Below are positions 31,701-44,830 of a stretch of 64,000 bases of DNA, in pieces (the first letter of the stretch is position 1; every line of letters begins with the position of its first letter). Origin of the DNA: Apostichopus japonicus (Eukaryota > Echinodermata > Holothuroidea > Aspidochirotida > Stichopodidae); the NCBI RefSeq assembly GCF_037975245.1, contig NC_092575.1:10198001-10262000 (forward strand). Direction: 5' to 3'. Below the pieces are notes generated by a model, which did not search any database, was not told the DNA's origin, and saw nothing but the letters and a program-made list of their open reading frames with translations. Made by a program: the position numbers and the translations under genes.

Positions 31701-32573
31701 CACTGTACATTTTGTTCAAATGAATTAACCTTAACAGCATAATATAGTATTCATTAATTTCACTCAGGCTGAGGATATTAGATAACAACACAAATTATCG
31801 TTTACATGTGAATCAAAATCACATATACAGAAAATTTGTAAGATTCACTGTACATTTTGTTCAAATGAAATAACCTTAACAGCATAATATAGTATTCATT
31901 AATTTCACTCAGGCTGAGGATATTAGATAACAACACAAATTATCGTTTACATGTGAATCAAAATCACATATACAGAAAATTTGTAAGATTCACTGTACAT
32001 TTTGTTCAAATGAAATAACCTTAACAGCATAATATAGTATTCACTAATTTCACTCAGGCTGAGGATATTAGATAACAACACAAATTATCGTTTACATGTG
32101 AATCAAAATCACATATACAGAAAATTTGTAAGATTCACTGTACATTTTGTTCAAATGAAATAACCTTAACAGCATAATATAGTATTCACTAATTTCACTC
32201 AGGCTGAGGATATTAGATAACAACACAAATTATCGTTTACATGTGAATCAAAATCACATATACAGAAAATTTGTAAGATTCACTGTACATTTTGTTCAAA
32301 TGAAATAACCTTAACAGCATAATATAGTATTCACTAATTTCACTCAGGCTGAGGATATTAGATAACAACACAAATTATCGTTTACATGTGAATCAAAATC
32401 ACATATACAGAAAATTTGTAAGATTCACTGTACATTTTGTTCAAATGAAATAACCTTAACAGCATAATATAGTATTCACTAATTTCACTCAGGCTGAGGA
32501 TATTAGATAACAACACAAATTATCGTTTACATGTGAATCAAAATCACATATACAAAAAAATTGTAAGATTCAC
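31701..32573. repeat. 145-bp tandem array, six near-identical copies
   Basis: CACTGTACATTTTGTTC recurs at 31701, 31846, 31991, 32136, 32281 and 32426, exactly 145 bases apart. Copies differ by only a few bases (for example TATTCATTAATTT against TATTCACTAATTT), so the array is young. The unit has no open frame. Confidence 0.95.
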
Positions 32574-35500
32574 GACTCCTCTGGTTAATTCATTTGGAAG
32601 CGTAACTTGCACATTCAACATGTGACACCACATTATAGAAAATTGGATAAATTTGTGTTTCATCGTTTTTGCCTGTTTTTATTGGGGTATATGTCTTGTG
32701 TAATTGAGCCTCGCCAAAAATTGTAAAGTGTTTAACTGAATTTGTGTGGAGTGACTTGATCTTATCGCCGATCGACATTGAACACTTTATATATTGTCAT
32801 AATGCTGTCAATAAAATGAACATTCCAGATTTAATATCAACCTAGCAATGTGTTTGATGTATAGTCTTCAAAATGCGACACTGATAACACAAAATATTGC
32901 ACACTTCAAAATTAAATGAAGTAACTTTCATTTGCTCTCAGCAATAGAATTGCATTGGTATAATAGGCCTATATGTTTTTTTGTACATAATAATTTTAGA
33001 TTCACGTTTACCTTTATTTTACCAGTGTCCGAGTTGATTGCCTTGCATTAGAGCTATAGCACAGCAGATCAAACTTACCACTGGCTACAATTTTCATTGC
33101 AATACTACACTGGAGCCTCGAATTAATAGACACAAATGGAATTTTCAAAAGAGTCTTAAAACCATAAAATGTAAAACAATCATGACTCAGCAAGAAAGCA
33201 AAGAAATGATTTTTAAAATAACTGTTATACGATCTGAAATGATAAAATCCCTATACATACTAAACATTATTGTATATATAGAAAGATACTGAGCGTAAAG
33301 ACAACAAATAACGGTGACTAACTTATATCCAGTTTAGCATGTACGCTTATGGCACTATAGGCATCACTCATTGGTTATAATGTGCAAAAAAATGTCAAGT
33401 TATACACCCTTTTTTTCATCTTGTGAATATGTCACTGTATATTTGCAAAAGCTAATTTCATATGCGCAGTTAGCTCTATGCACAGATTGCAACTGTGTAT
33501 CAGTAGGTAGTATATTTAACAGTACTGCGGTTATAAACACCTAGGCATGCATAGCCTATAACCTAATAAGTAGGCCTACGTACATGTACAACGCTACGTT
33601 GACATTCCGCCCATACAGGACGTACTTATCAACATGGCTTATATAAATATGCAGATCTGTATATGTTAGCTTCTACTTGAATGATTACCCCCTTAAAGGA
33701 CAGTAACAGCATAAAACTGGGATGGATATAGGTATAGAAGAGAACGATAATGGTAAACCACAATTTGTTAAAAGATGATCCATGCTCAGGCTACGACCTT
33801 TGTGGCATAAAGGGGGAAAGGCGCGGACGCTGAATATACAAGCAAATTTGGTGATACAAATCATATTGGAGATGATTTATCGTTAATCCGCAAGCTCTCC
33901 ACCCTCCCCGCCCCTCCCACACCTCCTCTAGGACCTCCTATGCACCCCTCTGCCTAGCTAGGATGGAACAGATATACACGTTTTAATATTGCACCATTTT
34001 CTGACACTATAAACTATGTGCATTTTATACTGAAGTGCTCATGGAAAAGAACATTTTTGCAGCGTAAATCCAGTCGGATAGCCAAACGGAATTTGGTGAT
34101 AATTAAATTCCATATGCAGGACAACAAATTTATGATCCGGTGCTTACATTCGGATGGCAGAATTCCTTGTTTATTTGTGACTGTATAAAGATCAAACTGA
34201 CAGTTGGCCTATATGGTCCGTCTTTACGGAGTGAATATGACTACATGCCGTATCACAATTTAGTCAATTGTTCAATGATTTTCATAGAACGTATGAGAGT
34301 TAATTAAAACAAATTGAGGTTGCAAAGGAATTGTTCACATAATTGACATAGGTGCTGTTATAGTCTGTTCCCTCTTTGGAGTTCATATGGTTCATTGACG
34401 GAAAACGAGTAAACCTCTTCTATGCAAATACGATTTGTGGAAAGTAGAACCAGTTGGTATATAGGCCTTTAGCCTCAGTAATCTTCGCATGATATATTAT
34501 TAGTGTCAAGTATATTGTTCCATAATGGTTCATATTCTACATACTAGAATATGCATGTTTAGTCTATCATTTGCCCATTACAACACTGCTAACCAACTAT
34601 AGACTAGCCTCTACTATATATGTCAACAAGGCCTAATTTGAGTCCACTAGCCTAGATCACATGATACGCACCTGGTACTCAGGTTCAATTATAGCTATAG
34701 GATCATTAGGAAAATATAGGCTACATGACCAACTCACATGTCCATTTTCAAAACAAAAAAAAATCATAGATATTTTATGAAAACACAAACCTGATCATTT
34801 AACCATGCACTATACCTACCCAACTGTTAAACATTGTGATCATAGTTTGTTATGAGGATAATCTGAAAGTGATCACGTGCGTGAACTCTATACGTATAAA
34901 AGTTTTCAATCACGGCTTGGACGAGATGACTGAATATGCCCTTTAAATGAAATGGGTAATAAATTGATCAATATAGGCTAATCCAACACACAAGTAAACT
35001 CAATTCTATTTAGAACAGATAGATGATTACTTATTGCGTTTGCTCTTTGCATCAAAGTGATTGCTAAAAATTAAACAACAAAAAACAGGAAATAATGCTC
35101 ATATTCAACTCTATCACTACCATTCGTCTAATACTATACAGTCACCGCACACATGTTATATAGCCTGCACGATAGTGATACATGGAATTACTCACGTAGG
35201 CACAAACTTACAAACCAGATAACGAAATAAATTTATTAAGACACATTTTTACATGATATGATTACTATTTAAAGAATTCATATACATTAGTCTTGGATTT
35301 ATGACAGTCACGGGTACTGCTAACTCGACTAACACAATTTTCTGGGAGGAATAAAACGGCGGAAACTTTAAAACAACATAGAATGTGGGGGCAGTGACTC
35401 GCCGAGTACAATATTTTTATCTATATTACACCAATAACAAAAGAAAGTAACACAAAACAATACAGGATTGCAACAACTTTATATTTCACAATGTCCCGAA

Positions 35501-38462
35501 GTATTGAAAAGAAAAATGTTCCCCAGAATAAAAAAAATATCGAAATTTTCTACTCGAATAGCGTCTGCAAATTTTAAACGCAGCAACGAACGTGCAGTAC
35601 ATGGCATTGTTCTATAGTGTTGTGTAAACGTCAGGAACGAATTTGCTGAAAATTCATGGAAAACAATGAGAGTTGTCAAAGTCACAAACCATGGATCTTC
35701 TTGTTTCATTTTGCGAGGTCATTCTTCCTTCACAACTTCTGGAGTGGTCGGGAAATAGGAATATCAACTGTGGAGAAGTACACTATTTCATCTTGCCAGT
35801 AGTCACAATGTATCCGAAGTAAACACAGTTAAGTTAACCTATACACAACACGGCAAAGGGTCAACGGATGCTTCAGCGTGTGGCGTAATGTACTTAATAT
35901 TCATGAAAAACGAAAGGAACTACTATAATGTCATACCGGTCTACCAATCTCATTTATTTAATGGTTAAATTTCCCTTCAAAACAATTGATCAGTATTATT
36001 TCCTTTTTAATTCGTAAAATCAAATCAAATGACTCGATTGATGAGTAAATATATATATATATTGCATTAAACGAATACAAATTTTATTTCAACATCTAGT
36101 ATCAGGTCACCTGTGAAAGGTCACTTCGATCGACAAGTACAACCTAAACAACAGATTCGCGGATTGTGCAGTGATATATACTGTACTGTGTATATGTAGC
36201 TCTTTCGTACCCGCGTAAGTGCGAGATAGCCAGACTTGTAATGTACACTTCATGCATAATAGTACAAACGACAATTTGAGCAAGACCATGGCTGTGTAAG
36301 ACTAAGAGATATGTACCGTAATTGTAACCTAATAATATTCTGCTAACCATGTGATAGTGAATACAGCACGAATATACCCACTTTTCTAGCAAGAGTCGTA
36401 TCATGTAATGTAGATAGCGACCAGTGCGACATAACTTTCAGCAAAAATTCATGTGTACCGAATATATTGTCACCAACTTCACCAAGGTACTGTAACTTAG
36501 CCTAGTGCCTCGTTAGGCCTCGGCCCAAGTTCTTAGGTGTTGCTTTATCATACCTAGCATACTGTAGCCTAAATATTAAGGTGAGTTACAAATGAGGTAC
36601 CAGATTGTTAGGCATTTCTTAATTGTTTCTGTTCACTTTTCAACTTTGTGCAGAATGCCACACAACTCAAACAACCAAACCATGGCTTCACAGTCAATCG
36701 AAACATAGGCCTAGGCCCTTGCTCAAGAAAAGAAATGTGTCATATAATTCAACAGGCAGCCAGACGAGTAACATAACTTGATTCACCTGGCTGCTGGGTA
36801 AAGATGGAATCCAATGCTGATAGCCATATGTACTGCGTCTAAAGAATTACAAATGTTATAGAATAAAGTTGTCAGCCTGCACCTGCAACCAGAGTTAGGG
36901 ATACTCAAGAGATGAAGTATATGGCACCTACAATTAGGAAAGTGGATTCTCATTACGGTACTGTTTTCAGTTGTGGATGTGGTTGATCTTGTATTTCCCA
37001 TGGGCTGAGTGTTGAAAATTATATGATGGATTTTTTTCAAAGAACTACTTGTACTTCACCCAAGTTTCAAAGACTAATTTGAATACCCATTGCATTAAAT
37101 CCTGGCTCGGCTCTTCATAAAATTGTGTACTTTGCTGGAAGAATGGTGGGATAATACATTGCTATTCACAGGGCTGCCCGATGAATAACCATGGCAAATA
37201 TTTATTGCTCTAGTTCACATTTTAACATTCACATCACATTTCAACATCACATTTCAACATTGACCTAATACTAATAGAGAGATCATGTTTATTCAGCAAC
37301 ATAAAAGTGGTCTTGTGTTCCCTTTTGGCACTTTTCCTGTACGAAATTTATGTTAAATTTGTGTGAGTAATAGTGCTGATAGTGGACTCTTTCTTTTGTA
37401 GTCGATTAATTGCATAGCTGTAACCGCAATTACTGGGTTACAGTTATGACGTCATCACTGTCATATTTGCATTGCAGAAATAGTCAAAACAAATCTTTCT
37501 CCATGGTGTACTGTCTTTATTTGTTTTGTGTCTTAGCGGGTGGTGTCTAAATCATGTTTAAACGTCGATGACAAAAAAGCTGTGAATAACCCTCAATCTA
37601 CAACGTATCTTAAAATCATTCATAGTAAATAAAAAATTTCCAATGCATATATACGAGGCTACTACAACTACTACCACTAATTAATGCAAACATTGAATAG
37701 ATAGAACACCTTGTAGCAGTGTGATGATTAGTATACAAGAGCTTTCTGTAGAAGGACATTCAATGTTCTAGAATAGGCGCTAAGCTAGCAGGCACATATT
37801 TTTGCACAACTACACCGCAATTGACACACTCAGTCGGAAATCCGATAAATGTGAAACAGGCCATGAAGTAATTATAAACATATCTGAAGAAATGAAAAAT
37901 ACTTTGGCAATTGTACGAGATTAATAAGTTACGAATTTGCGATTTTGTGCAATGATTAGACATTGATATCATATGACTGAATGTTGCACTGCAGAACACG
38001 CGTATTACTGACAAGCATTTGCATGAATCTAACCGGAGCAGGTGCTTGTCAATTTTTAACACAGCACAGTGCTAGTGTAGCATTGTGAGAACCTGTATAT
38101 TTTTTTCAATATTTGCTGACAGACTGCTTTAGTGTATTTTTTGATAGGTTAGGCTATATTTGAAAAGCAGATTATGTGTAGTGCTAGCTTGTAGTCAACT
38201 AATCGCAACTTAGGTTTTGAGCGCGATTAATCAAACTTCCAAAGTGTAATTGCAACTCTGGCGATTAATCCATTACGACCATCAGCACTAGTGAGTAACA
38301 TGACCATAACAATTCTCTAAATAATATTCCACAAGATCAGAAATAGTTGGAAATACCGTGACCAGCTTCTGTTTCTCTGTATAAATTTGTCATATGTTTT
38401 TATCAGATTTTATACCTCTCTTCTTTCAGATATATTTACATGTGCATCCGATAACGATACAG

Positions 38463-39266
38463 CATCAAGATTCAACCTTCAAGCAGCTATTCTGAGTGGA
38501 TTTATGGGTCCTATGTGCAAAGGATGGCCAATCCACACTCAGTGCAAGCCCACAGTTGGCGAAGGCTCTACCTCAGCAGAGCCAAACTCAAGGCCTCTGG
38601 AAGAACATCAGCCTTACTTGCTGGATTTGCGATGGTAGCTAACATATTACTCCTTTCTGTTCTGTAGATTTGAAGAAATCAGTCCTCAACAGATTACCAT
38701 AAGTTGAATTAATATAATATGCAACTGAGCAGTTTAATGTTTTTATTCAGTTGGCCACCAAAGAATGTGCAGTAACACCATAGATCTTTATATTGAAGTA
38801 ATAATTTGGTTAAGTAATGTTTCATCTCTTCTCAGTCTTCTGTATTATAACCCATGAAGCTAAGGTTTGAATGATTAGTGAGAATCTGTCACTAAAAAGA
38901 AATTTTTGATATGATTTCATAAAATGTTATGCCTCATGGACCCAACGTTGTATGCCAAGTTTTTGCTACAACCATCAGTAATATAATATTGTTATTATTT
39001 GGCCTGGGAAGGCAAGGAAAGGTGGTCTTGGATATGAACTGAATTTCTTGTAAGAAATACTAACTTTTGTGTGTGTGTGTATAGATATGTCACCAAAACA
39101 GGACTAGCATTGTTCGATACAAGTGACAAACGCCGAAAGTTGAATTACGACCTTCCTTAACGCTTTCGAACCTCCAGACCTACAATCAGCATCCATAGCC
39201 TAGTGCATATAAAGTGGGAGGCCCGGGTTAGAATCCAGGATATATGTATATGTTTATATATGTATA

Positions 39267-39299
<33 letters not shown>

Positions 39300-39854
39300 G
39301 ATTTTGATTTTAATAACAAAAGATATCCGATATTCTTTCTTCGAAAGGTTGCAATGGTCGAGCTCCAGATAGACAAGCCTGATCCAGATAAAGTTGACCA
39401 TTGTTTCAATATCTTGGTGGCATGTTTCACCATCTGCTCCACCCTGCTGGTCTTGGTACACCTCTTTGCACTCTTAATCAGTGTCTGCATCTTGCCCAAC
39501 ATCGAAGCGGTCAGCAACGTCCACAACATCAACGCTGTTCATGAGTCGCCGCACGACGTCCTTTACAATTACATCGAGATGGCTTGGGCATGTTCAACCA
39601 TCCTTGGTATTGTTCTCTTCATCATTGAAATCATTTTTCTCAGCTGGATCAAGTTATATGATTATAAGGCTTCGGCAATCATAGCGACAGCTATGTGCAT
39701 CCCTGCCTTGTTCTTGCTCTGTCTTTTCGCTGTGCGATTCTATCGAATTCTGATGCATCACAAATTTTCCAAATCGTCCAAGGATTTGGAGGAATTAGAG
39801 AACATGGCTACACAGTTGAATGGTGATAATCATGGGAACATACAAACTGTATAA
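38463..39854 (+). CDS. ORAI: ORAI calcium release-activated calcium channel subunit, two exons found
   Basis: Exon 38463(?)-38634 reads [20 protein letters not shown] then [13 protein letters not shown], the ORAI N-terminal helix and start of TM1, and ends at donor GTAGCT. Exon 39348-39854 continues in phase 0 with [14 protein letters not shown], then TM2 ([20 protein letters not shown]), TM3 (with IIEIIFLSW) and TM4 ([13 protein letters not shown]), and ends at TAA. The pore glutamate (human E106) is the E of MVELQ and the TM3 glutamate (human E190) is the E of IIEII; the basic residues of the inner pore and the hinge glycine are also kept. The outer acidic cluster differs slightly. STIM proteins gate such channels at ER-plasma membrane contacts. 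The C-terminal helix [11 protein letters not shown] matches the STIM-binding helix. The N-terminal start is unresolved: ATG at 38524 gives 205 aa, but upstream residues [13 protein letters not shown] also resemble vertebrate ORAI. Confidence 0.93.
39237..39300. repeat. (TA)n microsatellite in ORAI intron
   Basis: An alternating TATA/GTATA tract about 60 bases long lies some 50 bases before the ORAI exon 2 acceptor. It is likely length-variable and close enough to sit between branch point region and upstream intron. Confidence 0.9.
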
Positions 39855-40732
39855 AGAGAGCCAGGTATCATAGGTAAAGCAGGGATACCCATTGTAAGTA
39901 TTGTGCATGTACAGTTTATCCTGCCACTATAAAGCACAAGGCCAGAGGACCAAAATGACACCCATATTGTGTCATGCTGCAAATTGCAGTGTGAATTCAC
40001 TCAATTTTACCTTTAATTATTCAAACTTAAGCTTGTGGCTAGGTGATATAGATGGATTATAATTCTTTCTCAGAGATGAGATTTACACAGATAAGTTCAC
40101 GAACCCAAATATTTGGATGTCAATATATAAGTGAAGTGTACTCCCTGAAATACCAATTTCACTAATACAAATATAATATGATTTAAATGTTGTCTATATG
40201 TTGTCCAAATTTGTACATGTCTTCATGTTGTTTTCGCTTTGTCTTTTATGTCCAGGAATTTTAGTTTTTCAAAGAAGGATAACTTTTAACTTATATTTCT
40301 TCTTTGTAAATAGTTACCATGGGAGCTATTGTTAGGTCAGCTAAAACCATCTCAATTGAAACATTATTGTAGCAGTTTGTTACATTAACATTTAGCAGCA
40401 TTGGCTTATAAGGTCTTTTGTTTATGATGGTAACCATGGATAAATATATAGTAGTAGTATGTATATAGTCTATACTTTCAGTACTAATAAAAGGAATAAT
40501 AATTTATGCAGGCTTCTTGATAGGTTCCTTATTGTGGAAATAGTCTCCACCATTTTTTTTTCTCCCAGGCTCTAAATTTGTAATCATTCCACCGAGCGTT
40601 TTTCACTTTTCATCTTCCTTGGCCTTCTGCTGTCATGCAGCCCTGTTTCATTTGGATTTGTTTTGTTGGTTTTTCTAGGAACAGGAATTTGTTTTGGCAT
40701 TTTCTTTAGTTGCAAAGTTTAATCTAAATAAA
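39855..40732 (+). other. ORAI: Probable ORAI 3' UTR
   Basis: AT-rich non-coding sequence follows the ORAI stop. AATAAA hexamers at 40486-40491 and 40727-40732 are plausible polyadenylation signals. The extent is a guess from these signals only. Confidence 0.45.
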
Positions 40733-41691
40733 ATAAAACTGTTAGCAAACTGCTTATGCACTAGAGAGCCTGTGTAATAGAATGTGTAAAAGTAAGTTGG
40801 CCTGACGTTTCGATCCTAGCAGGATCTTCTTCAAAGTTTAATCTAATTAGAAATTACAAGACTGCAACTTTATTGGAGGCTGAAGTTGTCCTTGTGCAAC
40901 ATCACTTAGTGAGCGACCTGAGTTTGCATTTGAATTTTATCTCTTGTTAGTGGCGTAAATAAATATCTCATCCCTGGTAAATTGCATGTAGAGATGAGGT
41001 AATAATAGTAGTGTGAGTGCACCATAAAAGTACTAGTGGAGCAATAAAGGATGCAGTCTTTATCACACAATATTTGTTTTTGTTGCTTATTTGAATATTT
41101 ATATTAAATGTTGGTATGTGTCATTTGCGCTTTGCGGTACTGATAGCCACATTTGTGTAACTGTCCATAATTGTATTCTTTAGTTTATTATAAGAGTTAA
41201 ATATGTGAGATTTTATCTTGTTTAAATTTCATTATAACAATGACCAAATTTTTTTCTCTACAAATCTTTCTCTATACAAATCTTTCTTTTTTTAAATCTT
41301 TTTATTTATATTAAACATGTTATTAAGTTATAACAGGGTAAGCCCCTGTATTTTTCTTGTTGATGATTTCACAGCAGTTTGTCACATCTGCTCTGTGTAT
41401 TACAAACTGTTGATATGTCTCTCTAGATAATATGAATTCCATCATATCTGATGTATGTTACAGACCAACTTTTTCCTCTGACGCAGTTATTCCAAGAAAC
41501 TTGTCAAATAGATTACATATCCTACATATATTTTCTCATGTACATTGAATAAATGTTACTTTTTTAAATGTTCTACCCACATGAAATTTTGCAAAAGGGC
41601 AGGACTTGTGATTTGAGATGTCTCAGAATCCCTGCATGTACAAAACTAGGTGCCAAACTTTAAGATTCTAGAATAGAAATATATATATCTA

Positions 41692-41725
<34 letters not shown>

Positions 41726-41751
41726 CATATAATACTATATATATATAATAC

Positions 41752-41796
<45 letters not shown>

Positions 41797-43180
41797 ATTA
41801 TAAAGCCACATGAAAACAATTCACAGTAAATGAGCCTCTGATCAACTTTTAACATTTTTAATCAAGAAATTGTGGGAACCCTGTCACACCCATATTTCTT
41901 ATATTTACATATAGTTTTGTCGCCCCCCCCCCCACCCTATTTATGCTGTTTGGTATCCTGAAATGTTTTCAAGGTGGGCCCACACTATTTAAAGCTTCCA
42001 ATTCATTTTGGAAAGTTATTTGTACTGAATATCTGGTAAAGCCCAAATACTTTGTGGCAACAGAAGTTCATATTCAACAGAATTTCAAATTTCAAGCATC
42101 GGCCATTTTACTCGTTTCCATGGGTGTAAATATGAATATTCATCATCCTTGATTGCCATGTATATTTAAAAGTTAAATTATTAATTTCAAAGGAAATTGT
42201 CTAATGTTAATGTAAAATGTTCTTGGGAGTCAATGATTGTGTAACCTGGTGACTGGTAATTTGCAAATTCCTTTTTCTGACTATTCTTAACTATGTGACT
42301 TCACATTTTGTATAATAAAGTTTTCAAATAAGTAGTTATTATATCTCAGACAAAGAAAGCAAATAAAATTATTTATTTACACAGAGAAGATTTTCTCTGA
42401 TTTACATTCTAGTTATGTTACTCATACCATGGTTAGATTACTAAACAAACAGTTTGTTGGGTTTGAGGATTATGTATTGTGCTGCATGATCAAGTAAAAT
42501 ACATGAAAAGCTTAAAAGGCCAAACATTCCTTAAACCATTTTTTTAAATTTGGATCTACTTGATATTAGGTAAATATTTGCTCACCGAGAAAACTGTGAC
42601 ATAAAATGTAGATATTTGCTTCCAAACATTTGAATTGGTTGTGATATCTCAATTATGTTTCAGTAATATGCATAGATAGTACTTGAAACTCTTCAATTGC
42701 AGACTTCGTTGTTTAAATGTTATTGTTATCAGAGTTGCAACCGCCTTGCTGTTTTGCAGACAGACTTGGTTGGATATGTTTTGTGAAAACGATTTTTTTT
42801 TTTATCATTAATTTAGCAGATGCTAATACCTTTATTTCATGAGACAGTACTTGTTAACATTTCTATTCTAGTTCGTATCATAATACTGTAACACATTGCA
42901 AAAGAGTTGCAATTGGTGTGCTATTGCTATTACAGCACTAGAACGCAGTCCTGTAACTACATGGTATATTGTACAAGTTGAAAGTCAGTACCTTCAACTC
43001 ACAGATTGCAAATAAATAAATAGATAAAAGGCACAAAACACTGACTTGTCATTTCATTTTGATTCCTTGCCAAAGGCAAATGGAATCTATGAGATGGTGA
43101 TGGCACATGTGTGTGTACATGTCTGACAGCTTGGATTGTAAAAACTTATTAACTTCAAAAACAAAAGATTGAAGGAACTT
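40733..43180. other. AT-rich intergenic sequence
   Basis: I see no gene. It contains a hammerhead-like stem motif at 40804-40836, a long (TA)n tract at 41677-41788, a poly-C run near 41921-41934 and further AATAAA hexamers (for example near 41043, 41546 and 42311), any of which might extend the ORAI transcript. Confidence 0.45.
41677..41788. repeat. (TA)n microsatellite
   Basis: About 110 bases of TATATA broken by occasional C or G, ending in a short GTGTGTG run. Simple-sequence repeat with no other features. Confidence 0.9.
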
Positions 43181-43189
43181 CATGTTGGG

Positions 43190-44830
43190 TATGTGGATCC
43201 ACCTTAAGAGTACAAGAACCCTATACATTTGTGAAGGTCATATGTCAACAGAGGTCAAAGTCAAGAACTTTGCAAGCACTGGAGCTCCAAGGTATGGATG
43301 ATGTTCTTACTCGCTGTGTGGATTCATCTCAGTGTGAACAAGAACCCTATACACTTTAGTGAGAGTCACTGGTCTTGTAATCACAATTAATCCAAAGGTG
43401 AAAGTATGGATGATGTTCTTACTCGCTATGTGGATTCATCTCAGTAATAACAAGAACCCTATACATTTTAGTGAGAGTCACTGGTCTTGTAATCACAATT
43501 AATCCAAAGGTGAAAGTATGGATGATGTTCTTACTCGCTCTGTGGATTCATCTCAGTGTGAACAAGAACCCTATACACTTTAGTGAGATTCACTGGTCTT
43601 GTTATCACAATACACCCAAAGGCGAAAGTATGGATGATGTTCTTACTCGCTATGTGGATTCACCTCAGTGTGAACAAGAACCCTATACACTTTAGTGAGA
43701 TTCACTGGTCTTGTAATCACAATACACCCAAAGGCGAAAGAATGGATGATGTTCTTACTCACTGTGTGGATTCATCTCAGTGATAACAAGAACCCTATAC
43801 ATTTTAGTGAGAGTCACTGGTCTTGTAATCACAATTAATCCAAAGGTGAAAGTATGGATGATGTTCTTACTCGCTATGTGGATTCATCTCAGTAATAACA
43901 AGAACCCTATACATTTTAGTGAGAGTCACTGGTCTTGTAATCACAATTAATCCAAAGGTGAAAGTATGGATGATGTTCTTACTCGCTATGTGGATTCATC
44001 TCAGTAATAACAAGAACCCTATACACTTTATTGAGAGTCACTGGTCTTGTAATCACAATTAATCCAAAGGTGAAAGAATGGATGATGTTCTTACTCGCTA
44101 TGTGGATTCATCTCAGTGTGAACAAGAACCCTATACACTTTAGTGAGATTCACTGGTCTTGTAATCATAATACACCCAAAGGCGAAAGAATGGATGATGT
44201 TCTTACTCACTATGTGGATTCATCTCAGTGATAACAAGAACCCTATACACTTTAGTGAGAGTCACTGGTCTTGTAATCACAATTAATCCAAAGGTGAAAG
44301 TATGGATGATGTTCTTACTCGCTATGTGGATTCATCTCAGTAATAACAAGAACCCTATACATTTTAGTGAGAGTCACTGGTCTTGTAATCACAATTAATC
44401 CAAAGGTGAAAGTATGGATGATGTTCTTACTCGCTATGTGGATTCATCTCAGTAATAACAAGAACCCTATACACTTTATTGAGAGTCACTGGTCTTGTAA
44501 TCACAATTAATCCAAAGGTGAAAGCATGGATGATGTTCTTACTCGCTATGTGGATTCATGTCAGTGAGAACAAGAACCCTATACACTTTATTGAGAGTCA
44601 CTGGTCTTGTAATCACAATTAATCCAAAGGTGAAAGTATGGATGATGTTCTTACTCGCTATGTGGATTCATGTCAGTGAGAACAAGAACCCTATACACTT
44701 TAGTGAGAGTCACTGGTCTTGCAATCACAATAAATCCAATGGCGAAAGTTGTAAGAAGTTCATATGCTACTTGGTATGTGGATCCACCTTTGTAATAGAA
44801 CCCTATTGTTTTCTGTGGAGTTGTTAGGTC
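43190..44830. repeat. 112-bp satellite array with higher-order structure
   Basis: The word AGAACCCTATACA recurs at an exact 112-base spacing, with CCCTATAC starting at 43345, 43457, 43569 and so on to 44689 (13 regular units). Degenerate units flank it at about 43200 and 44800. Diagnostic variants (TTAATCC against ACACCC, GTGAACAAG against TAATAACAAG) recur in a fixed order every four units. Since 112 is not a multiple of three, open frames across the array drift and are not genes. Confidence 0.95.

Larger units (their letters stand above)
25827..38462. other. Region between KDM2 and ORAI, including missing KDM2 and ORAI 5' ends
   Basis: The genes diverge from here, so both promoters and the first coding exon of KDM2 should lie inside. 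I could not identify either. The region holds the 145-bp tandem array at 31701-32573, hAT-like remnants near 26946-27132 and 28409-28720, a two-copy dispersed repeat at 30.6-30.9 kb, poly-C tracts, and CRE-like TGACGTCA words near 30152 and 37446. The open frames in it have no recognisable protein features. Confidence 0.45.

Noticed and set aside
35479-35709. Minus-strand 76-codon frame considered as KDM2 or other first exon
   Set aside because: No similarity to KDM2 N-termini, no phase 0 donor, and no other recognisable domain.
43471-44827. Several overlapping open frames across the 112-bp array
   Set aside because: The unit is not a multiple of three, the frames follow the repeat through different phases, and the products show no protein-like features beyond the repeat itself.
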